Notes under the pieces: model-generated
The model's input: only the letters and a program-made list of their open reading frames with translations
What the model was told of the DNA's origin: nothing
Databases searched by the model: none
Shown: piece by piece, positions 39,043-48,271 of the stretch
How the letters are laid out: every line of letters begins with the position of its first letter
How positions within the stretch are numbered: the stretch's first letter is position 1
Made by a program: the position numbers and the translations under genes
From: Aestuariivita sp.
GTDB lineage: Bacteria > Pseudomonadota > Alphaproteobacteria > Rhodobacterales > Rhodobacteraceae
Direction of reading: 5' to 3'
NCBI GenBank assembly: GCA_026709985.1
Contig: JAPORY010000059.1
Span: 1 to 60,433 of the forward strand
Length of the DNA: 60,433 nucleotides

Positions 39043-40008
39043 ATGACGTTCCAAACCATATTCAAAAACAGCTTAATTGCCGCGATTTCGTCTATCGTCA
39101 TCGCGTTCGGAGGGGCGGTTCAGGCAGAGTATCCTGAAAAACCGGTCGACATGACTGTCCTTTTCGGGGGGACAGCGAACACTATTGCGCAACTTTTGTC
39201 CGAATTGATGTCCGATGAACTGGGACAGCCCATTGTTCCCGTCAGCCGCACCGGTGGTGGCGGCGCAGTCGGATATTCCCACGTCGTGGGCACCGCACCA
39301 GATGGGTATAACATCGTATGGAACTCAAACTCGATCAGCACGACGCACCATACTGGGCGCGTGGAATTCGACTATACCGCCTTCACACCGATCGCGCGGG
39401 TGTCGACAGAAATTCCGGCGCTTGCCGTCAATGCCTCTACCGGCTGGACTAACCTTGATGATTTTGCCAGCGGCGTGAGTGCGATGGATGGAAAACTCAA
39501 AGTCGGAATTTCCGGTAAAGGTTCGTTCACGCATTTAACCTCTGCAGCACTCTTTGATGCTATGGGATTAGCCGATAAAGTAGCGTACATCTCCTACGGA
39601 AAAGGAAAGGCACCAGTTGAACTCTTGGCGGGTCGCATTGATGCAGCGATTCAGTGGCCGGGTCAGTTTGCGTCTTATGTCGAATCAGGTGACCTAAACG
39701 TTTTGGCCGTTACTGGATCCGAACGCGTCGGCGTACTTTCAGAGGTGCCAACAGCGCAAGAACAGGGCGTCGATGTCGATATCTCAATGTGGCGCGGTCT
39801 GGCGGCACCCGCTGGTACCCCCATAGCCGCAGTAGAAAAACTTCAAGCCGCCGCTCAAGCGGCCGTCGCCAGCGATGCGTTTCAGGAAGCGTCAAAGAAT
39901 ATCGGTTTCTCACCAGCTTTCCTGAACGCGACGGACTTTGGTACACTCATTGAAAGCGATGACGCCTTCTATGGCGCACTCCTGCAGCGACTGGGTTTGG
40001 CCAAATAG
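39043..40008 (+). CDS. tctC: TctC/Bug-family periplasmic substrate-binding protein
   Basis: Extracytoplasmic receptor of a tripartite tricarboxylate transporter, 321 residues. Signal peptide residues 1-28 end at AVQA, then EYPEKPVDMTVLFGG, the family's opening. GGGGAVGYSHVVGTAPDGYNI and the helix block of the second lobe match TctC/Bug proteins. A ribosome site AAGGAGGAAG stands six bases before ATG. It is followed by tctB and tctA, giving a complete transporter. Bug proteins bind carboxylates and some amides or vitamins, so the island's substrate probably carries a carboxyl group. Confidence 0.93.
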   Translation: MTFQTIFKNSLIAAISSIVIAFGGAVQAEYPEKPVDMTVLFGGTANTIAQLLSELMSDELGQPIVPVSRTGGGGAVGYSHVVGTAPDGYNIVWNSNSISTTHHTGRVEFDYTAFTPIARVSTEIPALAVNASTGWTNLDDFASGVSAMDGKLKVGISGKGSFTHLTSAALFDAMGLADKVAYISYGKGKAPVELLAGRIDAAIQWPGQFASYVESGDLNVLAVTGSERVGVLSEVPTAQEQGVDVDISMWRGLAAPAGTPIAAVEKLQAAAQAAVASDAFQEASKNIGFSPAFLNATDFGTLIESDDAFYGALLQRLGLAK

Positions 40009-40029
40009 CGGCGTAGCCGGAACAAGATC

Positions 40030-40533
40030 ATGACCAACCGTGTGCCAGATATCGGTCTCGGAGCAACTCTTGCAATACTGGCCGCAATCTGGACATGGTG
40101 GGTCATGGGTACGATTCCCCAAGGGCTTGGCGATGGCGAGATCGGAGCTCGGGCCTTCCCGCTGACATTCGGGATTATTCTACTGCTGCTGGCCGTCATT
40201 CTAATGGGAAGGCGGATACTGAGTTCACCGGCGGACGGTGAGACCGAAGCAGACGGCTCGCAGAATAAATCAACTGAATCCGGTCGGTTGAAGCGGACGC
40301 CCGCCCTGTTGCTTCTCGCCGAAATCGTGCTCTACGGATTCCTGCTGGAAAAGATTGGTTTCGTATTGGCAACGCCGATCGTCGTTCTCATGATAATGAT
40401 CGTGCACCTGCGCATCCGTTCAATTCCCAAACTCGTGGCAATGCCGTTTGGCCTAACACTTGGCTGCTGGGTAATCTTCGAAAAGATCCTTGGCATCTAT
40501 TTGGCGAATGGCACTTGGTTCAACATCGGATAG
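40030..40533 (+). CDS. tctB: tripartite tricarboxylate transporter small membrane subunit
   Basis: A 167-residue protein with four hydrophobic helices arranged as in TctB: the first near residues 12-28, the second around FPLTFGIILLLLAVILMGR, a charged loop with ESGRLKR, then two more helices. The sequence is poorly conserved in this family, and the call rests on topology plus position between tctC and tctA. Confidence 0.88.
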   Translation: MTNRVPDIGLGATLAILAAIWTWWVMGTIPQGLGDGEIGARAFPLTFGIILLLLAVILMGRRILSSPADGETEADGSQNKSTESGRLKRTPALLLLAEIVLYGFLLEKIGFVLATPIVVLMIMIVHLRIRSIPKLVAMPFGLTLGCWVIFEKILGIYLANGTWFNIG

Positions 40534-40537
40534 GTCA

Positions 40538-42034
40538 TTGGATCTCTTCCTTCAAGCTCTGTCGCTCGCGCTGACGCCTATGGCCATCGGCGCCATCGGA
40601 CTCGGCGCGCTGGTTGGGCTGATCTTCGGTTCAACCCCAGGGCTGACCTTTACAGTCGCACTTGCATTGGCCCTACCCATGACCTTCAGCATGGATCCGG
40701 TGCCCGCGATGGGTTTGCTCTTGGGAACATATATCGGCGGCATGACCGGCGGGTCGGTCTCGGCCATTCTTCTCGGTATTCCCGGCACCCCCTCGGCCGC
40801 CGCAACCGTTCTCGACGGTCATCCAATGACGAAACAAGGCGAGGCTTCGATTGCGCTCGGAACAGCTGTCATCGTCTCGGTATTCGGGGGAATCTTCAGC
40901 CTCGCCGTCATGGTCGTATCGGTCGATCTGGTTTCAAAACTGGCGATTGGTTTTGGCCCCGCCGAAATTTTTGCATTAGTTCTTTTTGGTATGTCCACCA
41001 TCTGCGGACTCTGCGGCGATAGTCTCCTCAAGGGGTTAATTGCTGGAGTCTTGGGACTGATGGTCATGACCATCGGCATCGATACCATCGAAGGCGTGCC
41101 CCGCATGACCTTTGGTAGCGTCAACATGCTGCAGGGAGTAAATCTTCTCGTTGCCTTGATTGGGGTGTTCGCAATACCGTTCGTTATTGAGGCCCTGTCA
41201 GAGGATAAAAACGCTCACTCGCAGAATACCCGTGTGATTCGTGTTAAAGTCGAACTGCCAAAAATCCGTCTGCTGATCCGTAATGCTTGGCTGATGGTCC
41301 GGTGTTCGATACTCGGCACTGGAATCGGCGCCATTCCCGGCGCTGGTGGTCCAATCGCCTCGTTCCTCGCCTATGACCATGCCAAACGGTTCTCAAAAAA
41401 GCCCGAACGGTTTGGTAAGGGAAATATCGAAGGCGTCATCGCACCGGAAACAGCAAATAATGCCGTAACAGGGGGTACGCTGATCCCGCTTCTCTCACTC
41501 GGTATTCCAGGGGATCCGGCAACCGCTATCGTATTAGCTGGACTTATGATCCACGGAATCACGCCAGGACCAGCCCTGTTCATGAACTACGCGTCAGAAG
41601 TGTACGGCATCTATGTTGCAGTCGTATTGGCCTATATTTGGGTTCTAGGTCTCCAATTGGTTGGTATCCGTATCTTTGTCCACGTGCTCAAAATCCCACG
41701 CGAAATGCTCGCGCTCACAGTCCTGGTTCTGTGCGCTGTTGGGGCCTTCTCAATTCGAAACTCAGCCTTTGACATTTACGCGATGGGCGTGATCGGCGTA
41801 TTGGCCTATTTTCTGATAGCCCTGCGTGTGCCAATCACGCCGATTATCTTGGGCATGGTACTCGGCCCAACACTTGAGAATGAATTCCGAACCGCGATGA
41901 TGCTGTCAAATGGCAATATCGACGTCTTTTATACCTCACCCACAGTTCTGATTTTTTTCACCCTCGCGCTATTGGTCATCGGCCTACAACTCAAGTCCGA
42001 ACTCACTCGGAAAACGAAACACCAAGACAACTAG
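40538..42034 (+). CDS. tctA: tripartite tricarboxylate transporter large membrane subunit
   Basis: The 12-helix permease TctA. Family signatures are GLIFGSTPGLTFTVALALALP, LGTYIGGMTGGSVSAILLGI, FGMSTICG, GAIPGAGGPIASFLAYDHAK and LIPLLSLGIPGDPATAIVLAG. Start choice: TTG at 40538, five bases after the tctB stop, gives 498 residues beginning LDLFLQALSLAL, matching the family's length and N-terminus; ATGs at 40490 or 40508 would overlap tctB and add residues unlike the family. Confidence 0.93.
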   Translation: MDLFLQALSLALTPMAIGAIGLGALVGLIFGSTPGLTFTVALALALPMTFSMDPVPAMGLLLGTYIGGMTGGSVSAILLGIPGTPSAAATVLDGHPMTKQGEASIALGTAVIVSVFGGIFSLAVMVVSVDLVSKLAIGFGPAEIFALVLFGMSTICGLCGDSLLKGLIAGVLGLMVMTIGIDTIEGVPRMTFGSVNMLQGVNLLVALIGVFAIPFVIEALSEDKNAHSQNTRVIRVKVELPKIRLLIRNAWLMVRCSILGTGIGAIPGAGGPIASFLAYDHAKRFSKKPERFGKGNIEGVIAPETANNAVTGGTLIPLLSLGIPGDPATAIVLAGLMIHGITPGPALFMNYASEVYGIYVAVVLAYIWVLGLQLVGIRIFVHVLKIPREMLALTVLVLCAVGAFSIRNSAFDIYAMGVIGVLAYFLIALRVPITPIILGMVLGPTLENEFRTAMMLSNGNIDVFYTSPTVLIFFTLALLVIGLQLKSELTRKTKHQDN

Positions 42035-42043
42035 AGAGACCCA

Positions 42044-43930
42044 ATGCTCGACAAGACCCCGGCACCCGCTGCAACCGAGAGCGCGATGCGCGCCCGCGCT
42101 AAACGACTCTCAAGCGCCTCTGCGACAGCGGCGCTTCCCATTACGGATGATACCGAGCCCCTCACGCTTTCCGAGGGGCTGGTGATTGGCCTTCTGAAAC
42201 AGGGGGTACGCCGGTACTTCGCGATTTTCGGCCACGGATCAACGGATCTTGGCGAGGTCTTGCGCGTCTACGAAGCCGAAGGTGTTATCAAAGTCATCAA
42301 TTGCCGGAATGAGGTTGAGATGGCTCATGCCGCCACCGCCTATGCCTGGATCTACCGTCAAACCCCAGCGGTCGTCACGTCAATTGGCCCCGGCGGATTG
42401 CAAGCGATGGCTGGGTCCTTGGTCGCGGCTTCAAACGGGATCGGTGTCTATCACATCTATGGCGACGAAACGACTGGCGGAGAAGGCTACAACATGCAGC
42501 AAGTACCGAAGCGCGAACAGGGCGTCTTCGGCAAAATCACAGCACTCATGGGACAGTCCTACACCTTACATACGCCTCGCGCGTTGCGGGATTGTCTGCG
42601 GCGGGGAACGGCCTGCGTTCATCATCCGTATAAAGCCGGACCGTTCTTCATCATGCTACCGATTAATACCCAGCCGCAGAGTCTTAACGTGAATCTAACG
42701 ACCCTTCCGACGAGACACCACCTTCCGGCCGTCGCACCTTCACAATCCGATGATTATACAGACGCTGTCACATTCCTTCGCTCGTACAATCGCATTGCGA
42801 TTAAAGCTGGCGGCGGCACCCGCGATCATTACACGGTAGTCCGAAAATTGGCAGAATGCATTGGTGCCCCCGTTATCCTTTCACCAGGCTCTACCGGCGT
42901 ACTCACTGACAGCGATCCTCTGAATATGCATGTCGGCGGTTCGAAAGGATCCATTTCGGGCAATTTCGCAATGGAGAATGCGAATGCCGTGATCATGATT
43001 GGTAGCCGCGGGGTCTGTCAAGCCGATTGCTCAGGGGTGGGCTATCCCAAGGCCGAGGCGGTTCTCAACATCAACGGTGATCTCGGCGACCTGACGCACT
43101 ACGCTAACACCGTCTGCCTGCCCGGTGACATAACGGCGGTTATCGAATCGCTGCTTGACGAGTTAGGTGATCATACGGGAATGGAACTGCGTACGGACTG
43201 GAGGCGCGTTTGCGCGGAAAAAAAGGAGGAATGGACAACCTTTAAGTCAGTTCGAGTCCATTCACCTCCACTCCATGATCGGACTTGGAAACGGCCGGTC
43301 CTCACGCAGCCGGCGGCGATCCACGCGGTGTCAAGTTTTGCCAATTCAGTGGACGCAATCAAGTTTTTTGACGCGGGCGACGTTCAGGCCAACGGCTTTC
43401 AAGTCGTAGAAGACACGACACCGTTTCAAACCTATACCGAAACCGGTGCCTCCTATATGGGTTTTGCCGGTTCAGCCTTGTTGAGCGGGGCGCGAATGAA
43501 AAACGCGAGATACGGCATCGCTTTTACTGGGGATGGTTCGTTCATGATGAACCCGCAAATCCTCATTGATGCGGTCGAACACGGCGTGCGTGGTATGGTC
43601 GCGCTCTTCGACAACCGAAGGATGGCGGCGATTACCGGATTACAATTTGCGCAGTACGAACGAGAATTTAAAACCAACGATAGCGTGGCCGTTGATTATG
43701 TAGCCCTCGCGGGCGCAGTTGGTGGCGTAAGGGCTTTTCACGGCGGTTTCAGTCGCTCGGAGTTAGAAGCGGTGTTAGAAAAGGCCTACGCTCATGTTGG
43801 CCTGTCCCTCATTCATATCCCCGTTTATGCAGACGAAGACGCGATGGCTGGGATGGGAGCCTATGGGGCTTGGAACGTCGGCAACTGGGTTGCGGATGTG
43901 GAAAGCCGTTATCTGACCGCTGGAATTTGA
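42044..43930 (+). CDS. ThDP-dependent enzyme of the IolD / acetolactate synthase-like family
   Basis: A 628-residue thiamine-diphosphate enzyme. The N-terminal domain begins LVIGLLKQGVRRYFAIFGHG with the cofactor-activating Glu in NCRNEVEMAHAATAYAW; the C-terminal ThDP motif is GDGSFMMN, continuing to FDNRRMAAITG. The IFGHGSTDLG opening resembles IolD, the trihydroxycyclohexane-dione hydrolase that opens the ring in inositol breakdown, rather than biosynthetic acetolactate synthase. The neighbouring dehydratase, ALDH and dehydrogenase are consistent with C-C bond cleavage of an oxidised cyclitol or a 2-oxo acid. Exact reaction unknown. It begins nine bases after tctA. Confidence 0.82.
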   Translation: MLDKTPAPAATESAMRARAKRLSSASATAALPITDDTEPLTLSEGLVIGLLKQGVRRYFAIFGHGSTDLGEVLRVYEAEGVIKVINCRNEVEMAHAATAYAWIYRQTPAVVTSIGPGGLQAMAGSLVAASNGIGVYHIYGDETTGGEGYNMQQVPKREQGVFGKITALMGQSYTLHTPRALRDCLRRGTACVHHPYKAGPFFIMLPINTQPQSLNVNLTTLPTRHHLPAVAPSQSDDYTDAVTFLRSYNRIAIKAGGGTRDHYTVVRKLAECIGAPVILSPGSTGVLTDSDPLNMHVGGSKGSISGNFAMENANAVIMIGSRGVCQADCSGVGYPKAEAVLNINGDLGDLTHYANTVCLPGDITAVIESLLDELGDHTGMELRTDWRRVCAEKKEEWTTFKSVRVHSPPLHDRTWKRPVLTQPAAIHAVSSFANSVDAIKFFDAGDVQANGFQVVEDTTPFQTYTETGASYMGFAGSALLSGARMKNARYGIAFTGDGSFMMNPQILIDAVEHGVRGMVALFDNRRMAAITGLQFAQYEREFKTNDSVAVDYVALAGAVGGVRAFHGGFSRSELEAVLEKAYAHVGLSLIHIPVYADEDAMAGMGAYGAWNVGNWVADVESRYLTAGI

Positions 43931-43940
43931 AGGAATTTGG

Positions 43941-45383
43941 ATGTATCAGGACCTCAATCTATTCATCGGGGGGCACTGGCGTACGGCCTCAGACAAGGCC
44001 ACGAAACCAGTCAATGACCCGGCGACCGAAGACGTCATCGGAACAATTGCGGTTGCCACAGCAGATGACCTTGATTCCGCCCTTATTGCTGCGCAGGACG
44101 GTTTTGAGATTTGGCGCAAGACCGGTACCTGGGAGCGCGCTGCGACGATTCGCAGAGTCGCCGATCTTATGCGTGAGCGGCAAACTGAGATCGGAGAACT
44201 CATGTCGCTTGAAACCGGTAAGCCGCTCGCCGAAGCACTCGGAGAAACCAACGCCGCCGCCGACCAGTTCGAGTGGCACGCCGAAGAAGCCAAGCGTATT
44301 TACGGCCAAATCATCCAACCGCGTACCGACGAAGGCAGAATGGCGGTCGTTTATCAGCCCGTCGGCGTTGTCGCAGCGTTTTCAGCTTGGAATTTCCCAG
44401 CCCTTCTCCCGTCACGCAAAGTTGCGGCTGCCTTGGCAGCGGGTTGTTCGATTATCGTCAAGCCGGCGGGTGAGACCCCCGCAAGTTGTGCCGCAATTGT
44501 GCAAGCCTGCGCCGATGCAGGCATCCCACCTGGGGTTGTGAATATGGTGACGGGTCAGTCGAGCACTATTGCAGACCATCTGATCCGCTCGCCCATTGTG
44601 CGAAAGGTGTCTGTTACCGGTTCTGTTCCGGTGGGCAAGAAAATCCTCGCGCTAGCCGCCGAAGGGGTTAAGCGCGTATCAATGGAGTTGGGCGGACATG
44701 GCCCCGTTCTGATCTTTGACGACTTCGACCCCATCAATGCAGCCAATGTCTGCGCACCTACCAAATTCCGCAACTGTGGTCAGGTTTGTATTTCGCCAAC
44801 CCGCTTTTATGTCCATGAGAAATGCTACGACGCCTTTTCAACACGCTTTGCTGAAATCGCGGCTTCGCTCAAAGTTGGTCGTGGGCTTGACGATGGCGTT
44901 CAAGTCGGCCCGATGGCTAACCGGCGCGGGTTAGAGACCATTCAAGAAATGATCAAAGATGCTGTTGATCGTGGGGCTGAACTGTTGGCCGGAGGCAACC
45001 CCCCCGTCGGGTTCAACAAGGGTTATTTCATCGAACCGACGGTTCTTGGCCGAGTCCCTGACGACGCACTGGTCATGACCAAGGAACCTTTCGGACCAAT
45101 TGCTCCGATCACCACATTTACAGACTATGACGAGGTGATATCCCGCGCCAATTCTCTACCGTTCGGATTAGCCGGTTACGTCTTTTCGAACGATCTCAGC
45201 GTTGCAACCCGCGCCTACGAAGACCTTGAGGTCGGAATGGTTGGTGTCAACGAGATGCTGTTGGCGACAGCCGAAGCTCCTTTTGGTGGTGTCAAAGAGA
45301 GTGGCATGGGGCGCGAGGGTGGCAGCCTTGGGATCCACGATTATCTCAACCCAAAATATGTCAAGCTGAAACTCGCAGGATAG
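43941..45383 (+). CDS. NAD(P)-dependent aldehyde dehydrogenase (succinate/2-oxoglutarate semialdehyde type)
   Basis: ALDH superfamily, 480 residues. Active-site blocks are FSAWNFPALLPSRKVAAALA, the catalytic Glu in SMELGGHGP and catalytic Cys in NCGQVCISPTRFYV, then EPFGPIAPI. It is of the GabD/2-oxoglutarate-semialdehyde dehydrogenase subgroup by general look. In non-phosphorylating sugar-acid routes an enzyme of this kind follows an IlvD/Edd dehydratase, which here is the next gene. The gene starts 10 bases after its upstream neighbour. Confidence 0.92.
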   Translation: MYQDLNLFIGGHWRTASDKATKPVNDPATEDVIGTIAVATADDLDSALIAAQDGFEIWRKTGTWERAATIRRVADLMRERQTEIGELMSLETGKPLAEALGETNAAADQFEWHAEEAKRIYGQIIQPRTDEGRMAVVYQPVGVVAAFSAWNFPALLPSRKVAAALAAGCSIIVKPAGETPASCAAIVQACADAGIPPGVVNMVTGQSSTIADHLIRSPIVRKVSVTGSVPVGKKILALAAEGVKRVSMELGGHGPVLIFDDFDPINAANVCAPTKFRNCGQVCISPTRFYVHEKCYDAFSTRFAEIAASLKVGRGLDDGVQVGPMANRRGLETIQEMIKDAVDRGAELLAGGNPPVGFNKGYFIEPTVLGRVPDDALVMTKEPFGPIAPITTFTDYDEVISRANSLPFGLAGYVFSNDLSVATRAYEDLEVGMVGVNEMLLATAEAPFGGVKESGMGREGGSLGIHDYLNPKYVKLKLAG

Positions 45384-45389
45384 TCCCGA

Positions 45390-47117
45390 ATGGCCGATGA
45401 AAGTGCGCATGGTTTTGCCCGAGGCTTGACCAACTACGGTGACTTCGACTTCTCACTGTACCTCCGGAAATCATTCGCAGCGTCAATGGGGTACAGCCGG
45501 GAATTGCTGGAGAAACCCATCATCGGCATCGCGAACAGTTTTTCGGGCTTCAATAACTGCCACCGGCATTTTCCTGAACTGTTGGACGCGGTGAAACGTG
45601 GCGTTCTGTTGGGCGGTGGTCTCCCGGTCGAGTTTCCAACGATCTCGCTAGGTGAAATATTTCTCGCCCCCACCAGCCTCAAGTTCCGTAATTTAATGTC
45701 GATGGATACCGAGGAAATGATCCGCGCTCAACCGATGGACGCGGTTGTGCTGCTCGGCGGTTGCGACAAGACGGTTCCCGCGCAGTTGATGGGCGCAGCC
45801 TCGGCGGATGTGCCTGCTGTGCAACTGGTTGCGGGGCCAATGATGACCTCGCGACACAACGCAGAGCGTTTGGGCGCGTGTACGGATTGCCGAAGGTTTT
45901 GGGGCCAGTATCGCGCTGGCAAGGTCTCGGATACCGAGATCAGCCAGATTGAGGGAAAATTGGCCACCACAGCGGGTACCTGCGCAGTGATGGGTACGGC
46001 CTCAACCATGGCGTGCATCGCTGAAGCCCTCGGGATGTCGCTTCCTGGTACCGCCGCCATCCCCGCAGTCCATGCAGATCGGCTGCGGGCGGGCGAAGCT
46101 TCTGGTTTTGCCGCAGCACAAATGATCCAGCACCCGATCCGTCCCAGCCAAATCATCACCAAGAATTCAGTGGAAAACGCGCTACGGGTGCTGCTCGCAC
46201 TTGGCGGCTCAACCAATGCGATTATTCACCTGACAGCCATCGCGGGACGACTGAACATACGCGTATCGCTGCAGCGCCTAAATCAACTCTCGGATACGAC
46301 GCCAGTTCTCGTGAACTTAAAACCGGTCGGTTCAAATTATATGGAAGATTTCTTCTACGCTGGGGGAATGGGTGCGGTACTGCGCGAATTGAAACCGCTA
46401 TTGCATCTTGATACGATGTCGGTGACCGGTGAGACGCTCGGTGACCGACTGGAAATCGATCCTAGCTATGTTGATCACCGTATCATCGCTAAGGCTGATG
46501 AACCATTCGAACCGCAGGGCGGTCTTGTTGCACTCTTCGGCAATCTCGCACCCAAAGGAGCGATCCTGAAACGTTCGGCAGCCGACAACAGATTATTCGA
46601 GAGAGAGGGCCGTGCGGTCGTCTTCGAGTCGCTTGCAGACCTAGCAAATCGAGTGGATGATCCTGATCTTGATATCACGGAAGACGACTTCATGGTTTTG
46701 AAAAACGCCGGTCCAAAAAGCGCGTCTGGCATGCCCGAAGCGGGGTATCTCCCGATCCCGAAGAAACTCAGTGCCAAAGGCGTTAAAGATATCGTACGAA
46801 TTTCTGATGCCCGAATGTCGGGCACGGCCTTTGGAACCATTGTTCTGCATGTCACGCCGGAAGCCGAAGCTGGCGGGACACTCGCGCTGGTACAAAACGG
46901 CGACCGTATTCGTCTGTCAGTTGCGAACAAATGTATTGATCTTCTCGTAGATGATGATGAACTTGATCGCCGCCGCTCGGCGTGGGTACCGGGGGTCATG
47001 CCGCTCAACGCTCGGCGCGGCTATGACCGACTTTATGCTGCGGAAGTTCTCCAAGCCGATGACGGCTGCGACTTCGCTTTTCTGAGGCCAGTCGATACCG
47101 AGTCAACGCACCCATGA
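45390..47117 (+). CDS. IlvD/Edd-family sugar-acid dehydratase
   Basis: A 575-residue Fe-S dehydratase related to L-arabonate and D-xylonate dehydratases. Blocks: GIANSFSGFNNCHRHFPELL, LLGGCDKTVPAQLMGA, TAGTCAVMGTASTMACIAEA, LALGGSTNAIIHL and VRISDARMSGTAFGT. The first motif differs from biosynthetic IlvD at 28.6 kb, so this is a paralogue for catabolism. Such enzymes turn aldonates into 2-keto-3-deoxy acids. It starts six bases after the ALDH stop and closes the island; the gap to the IS1595 element is 207 bp and holds nothing I recognise. Confidence 0.9.
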   Translation: MADESAHGFARGLTNYGDFDFSLYLRKSFAASMGYSRELLEKPIIGIANSFSGFNNCHRHFPELLDAVKRGVLLGGGLPVEFPTISLGEIFLAPTSLKFRNLMSMDTEEMIRAQPMDAVVLLGGCDKTVPAQLMGAASADVPAVQLVAGPMMTSRHNAERLGACTDCRRFWGQYRAGKVSDTEISQIEGKLATTAGTCAVMGTASTMACIAEALGMSLPGTAAIPAVHADRLRAGEASGFAAAQMIQHPIRPSQIITKNSVENALRVLLALGGSTNAIIHLTAIAGRLNIRVSLQRLNQLSDTTPVLVNLKPVGSNYMEDFFYAGGMGAVLRELKPLLHLDTMSVTGETLGDRLEIDPSYVDHRIIAKADEPFEPQGGLVALFGNLAPKGAILKRSAADNRLFEREGRAVVFESLADLANRVDDPDLDITEDDFMVLKNAGPKSASGMPEAGYLPIPKKLSAKGVKDIVRISDARMSGTAFGTIVLHVTPEAEAGGTLALVQNGDRIRLSVANKCIDLLVDDDELDRRRSAWVPGVMPLNARRGYDRLYAAEVLQADDGCDFAFLRPVDTESTHP

Positions 47118-47324
47118 CCGTCGTTTACACGAATCAGTATTGCCGTGAAAGATCCTGGCAGCCATGAGTCCGAGAGAGACACAACACGGCCCGTTGCTTG
47201 AACGCAACTATGCTGTCAGGGCCCAATCTAGTGTTCTCGCGATTGGCTTGAACACTTCCTTGAACCGCACCACACGGGAGAAGGCGGTATCTTCATTTGT
47301 TGCGGCCGTATACATGTATAATCA

Positions 47325-47344
47325 CGATTAGCAGTTATGGGCTT
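47325..47344 (+). repeat. left terminal inverted repeat of the IS1595-type element
   Basis: CGATTAGCAGTTATGGGCTT, identical over 20 bases to the reverse complement of 49938-49957. It lies 51 bases before the transposase ATG. Confidence 0.9.
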
Positions 47345-47395
47345 GACATGATTCGCGGGCCGGGCTAGTCTCCGAATCATCAAGGGAGCCAAGCC

Positions 47396-48271
47396 ATGAA
47401 CCTTCTGACCGTATTCACCCGCTACCCCGATCAGGAAGCCTGCATTGAGCACTTGGAAAAGGTGCGCTGGGGTGGCGAAGCCAGCTGCCCGCACTGCGGC
47501 TGCACCAACGTTGCCCGCAAGCAGGAAAAGGGCCGCATGGGCCGGTGGAACTGCCACGGATGCAAGTCAAGCTTCAACGTCTTGTCCGGTTCCATCTTCG
47601 AAAAGACCCGCCTGCCTTTGCAGAAGTGGTTTCTCGCCATCGGCATGATGGTCAACGCCAAGAAAAGCCTGTCGAGCTGCCAGCTTGCCCGCGACCTTGA
47701 CATGAACCAGCGATCCGCGTGGCACATGCAGCAACGCATCCGCGTCGCCATGCTGACAACCGAAGGCGACCTTCTGCAAGGCATTGTCAAGGCCGACGAA
47801 ACCTATGTCGGGGGCAAGCCGCGCAAGGGCAACAAACGCAGAGACGACCAGCCGAACAAGCGTGGCCAGGGCACCAAGAAAATACCGGTCATAGGTGCCC
47901 TCGAAAGGGGGGTGGCAGTCGTTGCAAAGGTCGCCGATGACCTGAGCGGAAAGGGCATACTGGCCTTTCTCAAGGACCACGTGGACACGGGAGGCTCGCT
48001 ACTGATCACTTACGAGTATCGCGCCTACAACGCGGCGAAGAAGGTCTACCAGTCGGCAACGATCAATCACAAGGTCAGCTACGCCGACAGCGACACGTAC
48101 ACCAACTCGATCGAAGGCTTCTGGTCGCTGATCAAGCGCGCCTGGTATGGCTCGCATCACTACTACACGGCGAAGTGGATGCCGTTCTACGTCGCCGAAA
48201 GCACTTGGAAACACAACCAGCGCAAGAATACTGACGCCTTCGGGACGTTCGTACGGGGATGCTTCGCATGA
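47396..48271 (+). CDS. IS1595-family (ISXO2-like) transposase
   Basis: A 291-residue DDE transposase. The N-terminal zinc ribbon is CPHCGCTNVARK with CHGCKSSFNV (two CxxC pairs), then FEKTRLPLQKWFLAIGMM. The catalytic domain starts VKADETYVGG (first Asp), followed by LLITYEYRAYNAAKK, then NSIEGFWSLIKRAWYG (Asn/Glu region). In ISXO2 relatives the second block normally reads TDE-x-x-x-Y, so Tyr stands where the second catalytic Asp is expected; one G-to-T change would explain it. ATG at 47396 follows a GGAG site. The stop overlaps the passenger gene start. Confidence 0.93.
   Translation: MNLLTVFTRYPDQEACIEHLEKVRWGGEASCPHCGCTNVARKQEKGRMGRWNCHGCKSSFNVLSGSIFEKTRLPLQKWFLAIGMMVNAKKSLSSCQLARDLDMNQRSAWHMQQRIRVAMLTTEGDLLQGIVKADETYVGGKPRKGNKRRDDQPNKRGQGTKKIPVIGALERGVAVVAKVADDLSGKGILAFLKDHVDTGGSLLITYEYRAYNAAKKVYQSATINHKVSYADSDTYTNSIEGFWSLIKRAWYGSHHYYTAKWMPFYVAESTWKHNQRKNTDAFGTFVRGCFA

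Noticed and set aside
47228-47557. 109-codon minus-strand frame spanning the left end of the IS1595-type element
   Set aside because: It is a shadow of the transposase in its upstream part and crosses the element boundary.
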